Shown in pieces: positions 17,154 through 25,081 of a stretch of DNA of 64,000 nt (positions within the stretch are counted from its first letter, which is position 1; each line of letters begins with the position of its first letter). The DNA comes from JBFLVU01 sp964589625. GTDB lineage: Bacteria > Acidobacteriota > UBA4820 > DSQY01. Under the pieces are notes generated by a model that worked only from the letters and a program-made list of their open reading frames with translations, was not told the DNA's origin and did no database searches. The position numbers were made by a program, and so were the translations under genes. Location: the NCBI GenBank assembly GCA_964589625.1, contig CAZPSH010000009.1:50737-114736 (forward strand), given 5' to 3'.

Positions 17154-19125
17154 GGTGCTGGCCGGCGCGGCGCTGGCCGCCGCCTTGAGCGCGGAGGCGG
17201 TCCAGACGCGGGCCATCGTCTCCTCTTCCGCCGACTTGAGAGACGGATACCCCCAGGGCGTCGCGGCGCACTCCGACGGGACTTTCACGGCCGGGCCTTC
17301 CTACGTGGAGCTGGCGCAGCTCCCCTCCCTGCCGCTCTCCGCGCTCCAAACCGACGGCGGGTTTTTCGTGGGCACGGGCCCCACAGGCGATCTCCTGCGG
17401 ATCAAGGGAGACCGCGCGGAGGCGCTCCACCGCTTTTCGGAGCCCCTCGTCACGGCGCTGGCCCACTCCTCCGACGGCTCCCTCCTCGTGGGCACCTCCT
17501 CCCCCGCGCGGGTGTACCGGTTCCGCCCCGGGACCGGGGAGGTTTCCCTGATCGCCTCTCTCCCCGCCGATTACGTGTGGGTGCTCCTTGAAGAGGGCTC
17601 CAAGATCCTCGCGGCGACGGGGCTCCCCGGAGGAATCTACGAGGTGGACTCCGGGGGAGAGCCCACTCCGGTTCTCGTGCCCCCCGCCAAGCACGTGCGC
17701 TGCATGGTTCTCTGGAACGCGCGCCTGTGGGCCGGCACCAGCGGCCCCGCCGCCCTCTACTCGGCGGACGGCGCCTCCCCCTATTGCTTCCAGAGCTTCC
17801 CCCAGGAAGAGGTGGCGGCTCTATCTCCGTCGCGGGACGCCCTCTTCCTGGCGGTGAACTCAAAGGCCGCCGCCGCGCCCGACGGCGAGGGGGCCAAGCC
17901 CGAGGCGGGAGGGGCCTCCGGGATCTACCGCATGAGCCAGGGCCGCCCGGCGGAGCCGGTCTGCTCCCTGGGTTCCCTTGCCCTCTCCCTCTGCCCCTCC
18001 GAGAAAGGCGCCTTCGTGGGGCTCGCGGACGGCCGTCTCTTCGAGGTGTCCCACCAAGGCGATTCCTGCCTTTGGCGCTGGCAGGAATCCCCCGTCACAG
18101 CGCTCGTCCCTTCGGGGCCTTGGCCCACGGTGCTGACCGCCTTTCCTCCCGCCCTGAGCGTCCCCAAAGCGAAGGCCGGAGGCGCTTACCTCTCCCCCGT
18201 CCTCGACCTGGGAGCCCCCTCCCGCCCCGTCCGCCTGGAGACGTCGGGCGGAGGAGCCGCGGCGGTCCGAGGCGGGAACACGCCCAAGCCCGACGCCTTC
18301 TGGTCCGGTTGGCGAGAGGCCTCCAAGGTGACGGAAGCGCCCGCGGGCCGCTACCTTCAATGGCGCCTCACGCTGGCGCCGGGCGAGGAGTCCCGCGGCG
18401 TCTCGCTCTTCTGCAGGCCCGTCAACCGCCCTCCCCTCCTCAAGTCGGCCCTCGTCCACCCGCCGGGACAGGTGTCCGTGCAGATGCCCAGCCAGCTGGG
18501 TGACCGCCTCGCCCGCGAGGTTCACCAGACTGACTCGCCCTTTCCTTCCCTCGTGCAGGCCCCCGCCCAGGACATGCCCGCGCAGACCTACTACATCCAT
18601 GGATTCCGCATGATCTCCTGGAAGTCGGAGGACCCCGACGGGGACCAGGTGAGGGCTTCCCTCTTCCTGCGCCCCGCCCCGGGTGGTTCGTGGATCCGTC
18701 TGGCCGAGGGCGTGGCCGATTCCTTTTACGCCTTCGACACGCGCGGCCTGCCCGACGGGGCCTATTCCGTGCGCGTGCGCCTTGACGACGCGGCTTCGAA
18801 TCCGGAGGAGGAATCGGGGATCTCGGAGCGGGAGCTGCCCGAGTTCGCCGTGGACAACACACCCCCCGACTTGCGCCTCTCGGCCGCGGGCCCCCGCCGA
18901 GTCCGAGCGACCTTCTCGGACGCGAGCGGCGTCGCGGCCGTGCGGGCCAGTGTGGACGGAAGTCCCTGGCGGGTGCTCCCGTGGACGGAAGGCGTGGAGG
19001 GATCCGAATCGGGCGCGTGCGAAGTGGAGATCCCCTCCGGCGAGGCTCACTGGGTAGCGGTGCAGGCCGCGGATCCCGACCGAAACGTGGCGACCTCGGG
19101 GTGGTGGTCTCAGCCGCCCCGGTAG
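17131..19125 (+). CDS. secreted beta-propeller-like protein
   Basis: 664 residues. A signal-peptide-like N-terminus (AVEVLAGAALAAALSAEAV) precedes repeated units of the kind DGSLLVGTSSPARVYRFRPGTG and GSKILAATGLPGGIYEVDSGG, which look like propeller blades through about residue 320. The C-terminal third contains VRLDDAASNPEEESGISERE and FAVDNTPPDLRL, resembling an Ig/FNIII-like domain. It starts inside the end of the S55 gene (23-base overlap), so the two proteins are probably made together and may act together outside the cytoplasm. No catalytic motif is visible and I cannot name a function. Confidence 0.7.
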   Translation: MRVTRAVEVLAGAALAAALSAEAVQTRAIVSSSADLRDGYPQGVAAHSDGTFTAGPSYVELAQLPSLPLSALQTDGGFFVGTGPTGDLLRIKGDRAEALHRFSEPLVTALAHSSDGSLLVGTSSPARVYRFRPGTGEVSLIASLPADYVWVLLEEGSKILAATGLPGGIYEVDSGGEPTPVLVPPAKHVRCMVLWNARLWAGTSGPAALYSADGASPYCFQSFPQEEVAALSPSRDALFLAVNSKAAAAPDGEGAKPEAGGASGIYRMSQGRPAEPVCSLGSLALSLCPSEKGAFVGLADGRLFEVSHQGDSCLWRWQESPVTALVPSGPWPTVLTAFPPALSVPKAKAGGAYLSPVLDLGAPSRPVRLETSGGGAAAVRGGNTPKPDAFWSGWREASKVTEAPAGRYLQWRLTLAPGEESRGVSLFCRPVNRPPLLKSALVHPPGQVSVQMPSQLGDRLAREVHQTDSPFPSLVQAPAQDMPAQTYYIHGFRMISWKSEDPDGDQVRASLFLRPAPGGSWIRLAEGVADSFYAFDTRGLPDGAYSVRVRLDDAASNPEEESGISERELPEFAVDNTPPDLRLSAAGPRRVRATFSDASGVAAVRASVDGSPWRVLPWTEGVEGSESGACEVEIPSGEAHWVAVQAADPDRNVATSGWWSQPPR

Positions 19126-19850
19126 AAGGGCGTCTCGTACTCGGTCCCTGCCAGGATCTCGAGAAAGCTGCCGGACCGCGCCGTCCGCTCCAGCCGGATG
19201 AAGAGGCTCACCGCCATGCGAGGAAGCACACGGCTCATGGGACGGGCGAGCGCCGCCGGAAGGGGATAGAAGTTCCCGCCCCGGATCTCCTTAACCTCCA
19301 AGAACCCGCCCGCCGTGGCAAACCGGATGAACCCATCCGCCGTCGCTCCCCGGACGTGGGGCCCGAGCCACTCGATGGACGAGGGCTGGGCTCCGAACAA
19401 GAGGAGCATTCGATTGTGGAGAGACGCTAGGTTGGGGAGCCCGACGAGGAAGCAGCCCCCGGGTCGGAGGACCCTCGCCGTTTCGGCCAGGATCCAGAAG
19501 ATCTCCTTCGTGTGCTCCAGGACCTGGTTGGCGAGGACCAGATCCACCTCGGCGTCCGCAAAGGGGAATCGTTCCCTCTCCAGATCGAGCGCGTGGACCT
19601 CGACCCCTTTGCCCGAAAGCGCCCGCGCCGCCCGCGGGTGCTGCTCGATTCCGGCCAGCCGGCACCGCTCGGGCCCGAGCGCCTGGGCCACGTTGAAAAG
19701 GTCGGCCCCCGTTCCCGCTCCCAGATCCAGCACCCGCAGGCCCCGCACGGTACCCGATTCGAAGTGCCGGCGCGCCATCGCCGCCACGGTCTCCCGCCCG
19801 TAGTTGAGCGGCTCCGTCCCTTTCTTGAGGCGGGCGAAGAAGGCGCGCAT
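19110..19850 (-). CDS. SAM-dependent methyltransferase (class I)
   Basis: 246 residues. VRGLRVLDLGAGTGADLFNVA near residue 36 is motif I (SAM binding), VDLVLANQVLEHTKEIFWILAE is motif II with the VLEH element, and ARVLRPGGCFLVGLPN is motif III, as in the methyltransferase-11 group. The C-terminal 80 residues (HNRMLLLFGAQPSSIEWLGPHVR) resemble methyltransferases that modify lipids or glycans. The stop overlaps the end of the convergent gene on the other strand by 16 bases. Substrate unknown. Confidence 0.85.
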   Translation of the reverse strand: MRAFFARLKKGTEPLNYGRETVAAMARRHFESGTVRGLRVLDLGAGTGADLFNVAQALGPERCRLAGIEQHPRAARALSGKGVEVHALDLERERFPFADAEVDLVLANQVLEHTKEIFWILAETARVLRPGGCFLVGLPNLASLHNRMLLLFGAQPSSIEWLGPHVRGATADGFIRFATAGGFLEVKEIRGGNFYPLPAALARPMSRVLPRMAVSLFIRLERTARSGSFLEILAGTEYETPFYRGG

Positions 19851-19977
19851 GGGAAGAGGGTAGCACGGCCACGCGAGGGCTGGGGCCGCAGATGACCATT
19901 CTCCGGGAAACGGGTGCTGACCCCGGGACCCCGCGCCGAGCTGAACTATATGATGTGAGACTCCCGTCCCCTTTCGC

Positions 19978-21774
19978 TCATTCCGTCCCTCGGTCCTTCG
20001 GTCCCTCTTCGCCCCGCACCCACCGCCGGACGCGCGCGGCGGCGGCCTTGCCCACTGCCGCGGCCAGGGCCTCTTCGGAGGCGCCGCGGATGGCGTCGGT
20101 CGTCAGGAAAGCCTTGAGCAGTTTTCGGGCCGTGACGGGTCCTACGCCCGGTATGGTCATCAGAGGTGAGGAAAGGCGGGTCCGGCTTCTCCGGGCCCGA
20201 TGGCCCGCGAGGGCGAACCGGTGGGCCTCGTCGCGGACGGACTGGAGAAGGTGAAGTGCGGGAGAAGTCCTCGGCAGGACGAGGGGCTCGGCCGTCCCCG
20301 GCCTGTAGACCCACTCCTCTCGCTTCGCAAGCCCCGCAAGGGCGGGGCATTCGGGGACGATGGATTCTAGCGCGGAGCGCGCCGCGTTCACCTGGCCCTG
20401 GCCCCCATCGACGACGACCAAATCCGGAAACGGTGCCCCCTCGCGCAGGAGCCGGGCGTACCGGCGCGCCACGACCTCGGCGATGGATGCGAAGTCGTCC
20501 ACGCCCCGAACGCCCTTCACGTTGAATCGGCGGTAGTCCTCCCGCCGCATGCGCCCATCCTCCCAGACGACGCAGGAAGCCACCGTCTCGCCGCCGTGGG
20601 TATGGGAGATGTCGAAGCACTCGATCCGCGAAGGCGTTCCGTCGAGCCCCAAGCGGAGGGCCAGTTCCCTCGGCGCTGCCGATCGGTCCCCCCGCGCCTC
20701 GAAGTCGATTCGCGCGTTCTCCACTAGACTGGCGACGAGGGCCGCCTTGGGACCCCGCCGCGGCACGACCACCGGAACGCGGCGGCCCTTCCTTTCCGAG
20801 AGGAACCTGGACAGCAGCGCCGCATCCGCGAAATTTCGCGGGACGCACACGCCATCCGGGATTCCGGGCGAGTTTCCGTAGAGGCGCATGAGGGAGGAGG
20901 AGAGGATCTCTTCCTCCGTTCCCTCCACGTCCTCCAGCCGCCACGCCCTTCGGTCCACGACGCGGCCCTCGAGAAGCGTGAACGAGTGCAGCAGGTAGTC
21001 GCCCCCGCCGCCGTAGAGACCGAAGAGTTCCCAATGTCCCTCCCCCGGCCGGGAGACGGACTGCTTCGCTCCGAGGGCCGCCGTCGCCTTCAGGAGGTCC
21101 CGGTAGTGAGCGGCGCTCTCGTACTCCCGATTCGAGGCCGCCTCGCGCATCTTCTTCTCCAGTTCCTCCCTCAGCGCGGCCGTGTGACCCTCCAGGAAGA
21201 GACGGGCCGCACCCACGGCCTGCCCGTAGGAGCGGGGATCCACCTTTCCCTTCACACACGGCGCGAAGCACTGGCCCATTTCGAAATAGAGGCAGGGGCG
21301 CGGCCGGGTTCCATCCAAGGGATCCTTGCACGTCGCGATCTTGAAGGACTCCTGGAGAAGCCGGAGGTTTTGCCTCGCCTTCCACCCGGGAACGAAGGGG
21401 CCGAAGTACAGCGAACCGTCGCGCAGGGGCCTCCTCGTGAAGAGGGCCTTCGGAAACCGGTCCTTCATCGTGAGCTTGATGTAGGGATAGGTCTTGTCGT
21501 CCTTGAGGAGAGTGTTGAACCGGGGGCGAAACTGCTTGATGAGGTTGTTCTCGAGGAGGAAGGCTTCCCACTCGTTGGGCGTGACGATGACCTCGAGGGA
21601 GGACGCGGCCCTCCGCAACCGCTCGACCTTCGAAGACGGGCGTTCCTGAAAATAGGACCCCACGCGGGCCCTGAGATTCTTGGCCTTGCCCACGTAGAGG
21701 GGGCGGCCCTTCGGGTCGCGGAAGACATAGCACCCGGGCCGGGTCGGAAGAGGTTCGGATGGCCGTTCGATCAT
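19978..21774 (-). CDS. uvrC: excinuclease ABC subunit C
   Basis: 598 residues. Makes both incisions in nucleotide-excision repair. GCYVFRDPKGRPLYVGKAKNLRARV is the GIY-YIG-type 3' nuclease; a UVR motif lies at ELEKKMREAASNREYESAAHYRD; the RNase-H-like 5' nuclease shows IECFDISHTHGG and LVVVDGGQGQVN; the C-terminal helix-hairpin-helix is MTIPGVGPVTARKLLKAF. All expected elements are present. Confidence 0.97.
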   Translation of the reverse strand: MIERPSEPLPTRPGCYVFRDPKGRPLYVGKAKNLRARVGSYFQERPSSKVERLRRAASSLEVIVTPNEWEAFLLENNLIKQFRPRFNTLLKDDKTYPYIKLTMKDRFPKALFTRRPLRDGSLYFGPFVPGWKARQNLRLLQESFKIATCKDPLDGTRPRPCLYFEMGQCFAPCVKGKVDPRSYGQAVGAARLFLEGHTAALREELEKKMREAASNREYESAAHYRDLLKATAALGAKQSVSRPGEGHWELFGLYGGGGDYLLHSFTLLEGRVVDRRAWRLEDVEGTEEEILSSSLMRLYGNSPGIPDGVCVPRNFADAALLSRFLSERKGRRVPVVVPRRGPKAALVASLVENARIDFEARGDRSAAPRELALRLGLDGTPSRIECFDISHTHGGETVASCVVWEDGRMRREDYRRFNVKGVRGVDDFASIAEVVARRYARLLREGAPFPDLVVVDGGQGQVNAARSALESIVPECPALAGLAKREEWVYRPGTAEPLVLPRTSPALHLLQSVRDEAHRFALAGHRARRSRTRLSSPLMTIPGVGPVTARKLLKAFLTTDAIRGASEEALAAAVGKAAAARVRRWVRGEEGPKDRGTE

Positions 21775-21828
21775 GGCTTCCTCTCGCCGCGCTTCGCGGC
21801 AGGGGTCATCTTCGACCAGCCGAGCCGC

Positions 21829-21860
21829 AAAAAAAAGTGGCCCGCCTTTCGGCGGGCCAC
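21829..21860 (-). terminator. strong intrinsic terminator of the H1-like gene
   Basis: GTGGCCCGCC and GGCGGGCCAC pair perfectly around a GAAA loop (on the minus strand) and are followed by eight T. It lies 20 bases past the stop of the H1-like gene. Confidence 0.92.
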
Positions 21861-21879
21861 GCTTCGGGCTTGAGGCCCC

Positions 21880-22089
21880 CTATTTCTTGACGACCGCCTT
21901 CTTGGCGGCGGGCTTCTTCACGGCCGGCTTCGCCGCGGGCTTCTTCGCCGCGGGCTTCTTGGCCACGGGCTTCTTCGCCGCAGGCTTCTTGGCGGCAGGC
22001 TTGGCCGCCTTCTTCGCCGCGGGCTTCTTCGCCGCAGGCTTCTTCGCCGCGGGCTTCTTCGCCACCTTCTTCTCGACTTTCTCCGCCAT
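21880..22089 (-). CDS. histone H1-like Lys/Ala/Pro-rich DNA-binding protein
   Basis: 69 residues, almost entirely made of K-K-P-A-A-type repeats (VAKKPAAKKPAAKK and variants) after a short MAEKVEKK start. Such proteins (HctB/AlgP/histone-H1-like tails) bind DNA non-specifically and compact the nucleoid. A perfect AAGGAGG stands six bases before the ATG. Strong promoter, palindromic operator and strong terminator imply a highly expressed, regulated monocistronic gene. Repeat-rich sequence makes the exact length liable to change between strains. Confidence 0.85.
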   Translation of the reverse strand: MAEKVEKKVAKKPAAKKPAAKKPAAKKAAKPAAKKPAAKKPVAKKPAAKKPAAKPAVKKPAAKKAVVKK

Positions 22090-22145
22090 TCGAACCTCCT
22101 TAAGGAAGGAAACGCGCCAACATGTCCTAGCCTCACTCACGGATG

Positions 22146-22164
22146 CACAACACCTGGTGTTGTG
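22146..22164. promoter_or_regulatory. perfect palindrome at the start site of the H1-like gene (operator)
   Basis: CACAACACCTGGTGTTGTG has perfect 9-base arms around one central base. It begins three bases after the -10 element and covers the predicted transcription start, the typical place for a repressor site. A further GTTGTG half-site lies at 22200-22205, just upstream of the -35 box. Confidence 0.65.
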
Positions 22165-22167
22165 AAT

Positions 22168-22196
22168 AATATAGCGTTCCTTCCTTCGGGTGTCAA
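22168..22196 (-). promoter_or_regulatory. near-consensus sigma-70 promoter of the H1-like gene
   Basis: A perfect TTGACA (22196-22191) and TATATT (22173-22168) are 17 bases apart. T- and A-rich tracts at about 22207-22235 lie where an UP element would be. Confidence 0.88.
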
Positions 22197-22205
22197 GAAG
22201 TTGTG

Positions 22206-22504
22206 CTGAAAAAAAGTGCAGCGCAAATTTTTGTGGGGCGCATCTCGGATTCGGAAGAGGTTGGCCGGCAATCAACGACCACATCGGAAAGCCCGTCATT
22301 GGGCACCTACTACATATGGGTTGTTTCGATGGGCAAAGCGAGCGAGGCCCGTCCGACTCGATTCGAGACCGACCGATCGCCCCCGGTTCCGAGCGGCTCG
22401 TCGTACGGTTTCTGCGGACTGCGGAGCGCGTTGGACTTCGCGCGTGACGTCGGAACCGAGGCTCGAGGGGACTCACCTCCGTTGCCGAGGGGCGCCTGTC
22501 GGGG
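22206..22504. other. about 300 bases without a recognisable gene
   Basis: Lies between the H1-like promoter and the plsY stop. Frames on both strands are short and lack any motif. The part nearest the promoter is AT-rich; the rest is ordinary GC-rich sequence. No tRNA, terminator or known RNA was recognised. Confidence 0.5.
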
Positions 22505-23125
22505 TTAGAAGATGCGGTTCTCGCGGCCCTCGAGGAGGCGCAGGATGTTCTTCCAATGGAAGAGGACCAGGGCAAGGGTCCATGGGAAGAGAAGGAGAAA
22601 CTCGGCGCGGTGATCCTGGGCCCAGCCCCCTCCGCGAAGGAGAATCACGAGAAGAGGGAAAACCAGGCTCGCGGAGATGGAGCCCGCCGAGACGCTCCGC
22701 GTACCGGCCAGGGCCGCCGCAAAGGGGAGGACGGCGGCGGCGGCGGCGGCCGGATGGATGGCCAGCAGAGCGCCGGCGGACGTGCCGATTCCCTTTCCGC
22801 CGCGGAAGCCGGCCCAAATCGGGAAAACGTGCCCGAGCACGGCGGCCGCGCCGCATAAATTGGCGGCGAGGGTGCGAGACACCTCGGGATCCCAAGGTCC
22901 CCAGAGCGCCACGGCGGCGGGGCCGAATCCCTTCAGAACGTCCACCAGGGCGACGGGAAGGGCGGCCTTCCAGCCGGCGACGCGAAGGACGTTCGTCGCG
23001 CCGGCGTTGCCGCTTCCGTGTTGGCGCACGTCGATCCCGAGGAAGATCCGCGTCACGACGATGGACGTGGGAAACGACCCGGCCAGGTAGGAGGCGATGA
23101 GCAGGAGTGCCAGAGCCACGGTCAC
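22505..23125 (-). CDS. plsY: glycerol-3-phosphate acyltransferase PlsY
   Basis: 206 residues, multi-spanning inner-membrane enzyme that transfers acyl groups from acyl-phosphate to glycerol 3-phosphate. IASYLAGSFPTSIVV, the loop DVRQHGSGNAGATNVLRV, VALVDVLKGFGPA and GHVFPIWAGFRGGKGIGTSAG are the PlsY signatures. The start is a GTG at 23125 that overlaps the upstream stop as GTGA, so translation is coupled to the FakA-FakB fusion gene. Confidence 0.95.
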   Translation of the reverse strand: MTVALALLLIASYLAGSFPTSIVVTRIFLGIDVRQHGSGNAGATNVLRVAGWKAALPVALVDVLKGFGPAAVALWGPWDPEVSRTLAANLCGAAAVLGHVFPIWAGFRGGKGIGTSAGALLAIHPAAAAAAVLPFAAALAGTRSVSAGSISASLVFPLLVILLRGGGWAQDHRAEFLLLFPWTLALVLFHWKNILRLLEGRENRIF

Positions 23126-24963
23126 TCGAGCCCCAGGACGGCGATCCCGGCTGCCCCAGGACCCGCGTGGGCGCCGAGGACCGCCGTCGCTTCGACGACG
23201 GGAATGTCCTTGAGGCCCGTGAGCTTTTCGATCCGGCTCACGTAGTAGTCCGCCTCTTTGGGCGCGTCCACGTGGGCGACGGCCACCTGGAATCGCTTGT
23301 ACTTCTCCCACTCCTGCCGCGCCATCTGCAGGACCTTGCGCCGCACCCCAAAGCGACCCCAGGCCTTCGTGGGGCTGAAGACCTTTCCGTCCTCGCTCAG
23401 GGAGATCACGGGCCGGATGTTGAGGAGCGTGGCCACGAGGCTGCGGGACGAGCTGATTCGGCCGCCGCGGCGGAGGAACTCGAGGGTCTTCAGGGACACG
23501 AAGACCTTCGCCCGCCTCTTGATCACTTCGAGCTTCGCGGCGATGGAGGCCGCATCCTCGCCCGCCAGCGCCAGGGTCCTCGCGTGCTGGACGAGCAGTC
23601 CCTGCGCCACCGTCACCGTCCGGCTGTCGAAAACCTGGACAGGAGCGCCCGAATATTGGGAGGCCGCCGCCTGGGCGGCCTGAAAGGTCCCGCTGATGGC
23701 CCCCGAAAGGCATACGACGAGGATCTCGGGCTTGCGGGAACCCGCCTCGTCATAGGACTTGAGGTAGTCCTGCACGGACGGCTGGCTTGTGGTGGGATGG
23801 TGGGTGCTCCTCCGGCACTTCCTCAGGAACTCCGCCGGAGAGATCTCGATCTTGTCCAGGAACACCTCGTCCCCGAACAGAAGCTTCAGGGGAACGATGG
23901 AGATGAAGTTTCTTCGGATGTACTCCATGGGTAGATCGCAGGCGGAGTCCGTGACGATGGCGACCGTTGCCGGGTCGGCAAGCGCCCCTTCTTGCTGGTA
24001 TTGCATGTCGTCGCACTTCTTCGAAGTGAGGGTCCCGAGCGTCGAGAGGACCTCGTACATCCGGAGAGGTTCGTTGGTGTGGAGGTGGACCTTGAAGAGG
24101 GAGTCGCCCGAAACCACCACGAGGCTGTCCCCCATGGTCTCCAGGAGTTCCCTGACCCGGTCGGGGGGGACCTCCCCTTGGGTCCTTACGACACACTCGG
24201 TGCAGAAGCGGTAGGCGAGGTCCACTTTGCGGTGGGAGTAAACGAAGGGCTGGGACGGCGCGGCCTCGGCCATCACCTCTCGGGATCCCTCCGGGGCGCG
24301 CAAGTCGCCGGTCTCCACGAAATCCGTGATCCCCTCGAGGAGGTGCACGAAACCCTGCGCTCCCGCGTCCACCACCCCATGCTCCCTCAAGACCTCGAGC
24401 TGCTCGGGCGTGTGGCGGAGGGACTCCTTGGCCCGGGCCAGGGCGCTTCTCAACAGCACCGCAAAGTCGCCCGAATCCTTCGGGGACGCGTGGATGTACT
24501 CGGACCAATCTTTGATCACGGTGAGGATGGTCCCTTCGCGGGGCTTCGCAATGGCCGAGTAGGCCGAAGTCCGGGCCCTGGAAACGGCCTCTGCGAAATC
24601 CTGCGTGCTGACCCGGACCCTCCCCCGGAGACCGTCGGCGAGGCCCTTGAGGAACTGGGCGAGGATGGCCCCCGAATTTCCTTGGGAACCGAGGATGGCG
24701 CTCTCGGCCAGAGTCTGGCTCGTGTCCGCCACGGAACGGAGGGGCTGGCGCCGCAGCCTCTCGGCGGCGCTGGCCATGGTCAGGACCATGTTCGTCCCCG
24801 TGTCCGCGTCGGGGACGGGATAGACATTGATGCTGTTGAGCTGCTCCCTGCGCTCCTGGAGGCGGCGGATGCCCGCCAGGACGGCCCGGCGCAGCCGAAG
24901 CCCGTCGAGGTAGCGAATCTGAACGGCGCCGTCCTTGGCCCGAGCGGCGGAGCGCGAGGTCAT
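23122..24963 (-). CDS. FakA-FakB fusion: DAK2/FakA kinase domain joined to DegV fatty-acid-binding domain
   Basis: 613 residues. Residues 1-230 carry the DAK2 kinase domain with the NVYPVPDADTGTNM nucleotide/Mg motif (residues 46-59). Residues 250-300 match the FakA middle domain: CTECVVR (Cys254) and KVHLHTNEP (His293, His295) fit its zinc ligands. From about 333 a complete DegV/FakB domain begins (TVAIVTDSACDLPMEY, then LSGAISGTFQAA). In other bacteria FakA and FakB are separate and together make acyl-phosphate from fatty acids. Here they are one chain, followed at once by PlsY, which uses acyl-phosphate. GGGAGGGAG precedes the ATG. Confidence 0.9.
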   Translation of the reverse strand: MTSRSAARAKDGAVQIRYLDGLRLRRAVLAGIRRLQERREQLNSINVYPVPDADTGTNMVLTMASAAERLRRQPLRSVADTSQTLAESAILGSQGNSGAILAQFLKGLADGLRGRVRVSTQDFAEAVSRARTSAYSAIAKPREGTILTVIKDWSEYIHASPKDSGDFAVLLRSALARAKESLRHTPEQLEVLREHGVVDAGAQGFVHLLEGITDFVETGDLRAPEGSREVMAEAAPSQPFVYSHRKVDLAYRFCTECVVRTQGEVPPDRVRELLETMGDSLVVVSGDSLFKVHLHTNEPLRMYEVLSTLGTLTSKKCDDMQYQQEGALADPATVAIVTDSACDLPMEYIRRNFISIVPLKLLFGDEVFLDKIEISPAEFLRKCRRSTHHPTTSQPSVQDYLKSYDEAGSRKPEILVVCLSGAISGTFQAAQAAASQYSGAPVQVFDSRTVTVAQGLLVQHARTLALAGEDAASIAAKLEVIKRRAKVFVSLKTLEFLRRGGRISSSRSLVATLLNIRPVISLSEDGKVFSPTKAWGRFGVRRKVLQMARQEWEKYKRFQVAVAHVDAPKEADYYVSRIEKLTGLKDIPVVEATAVLGAHAGPGAAGIAVLGLE

Positions 24964-25038
24964 ACTCCCTCCCGATGGAACGCGGCGTTGACCAACCTCT
25001 TGTGGGTCGCAAGGGTTTTCAGCCGCCTGCTAGAGGAG

Positions 25039-25068
25039 AGTGTACACCAACAGGGCCTTTCCTGCCAA
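25039..25068 (-). promoter_or_regulatory. probable promoter of the FakAB-plsY operon
   Basis: TTGGCA (25068-25063) and TACACT (25044-25039) on the minus strand, 18 bases apart, about 75 bases before the start codon and just past the FecR-like gene's stop. Confidence 0.5.
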
Positions 25069-25081
25069 GGTTTGCGCAAAG

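Noticed and set aside
21880..22089. Repeated KKPAA codons considered as a CRISPR-like or tandem DNA repeat
   Set aside because: The repeat is translated from a good start with a ribosome site and varies at codon level like H1-type tails; there are no spacers.
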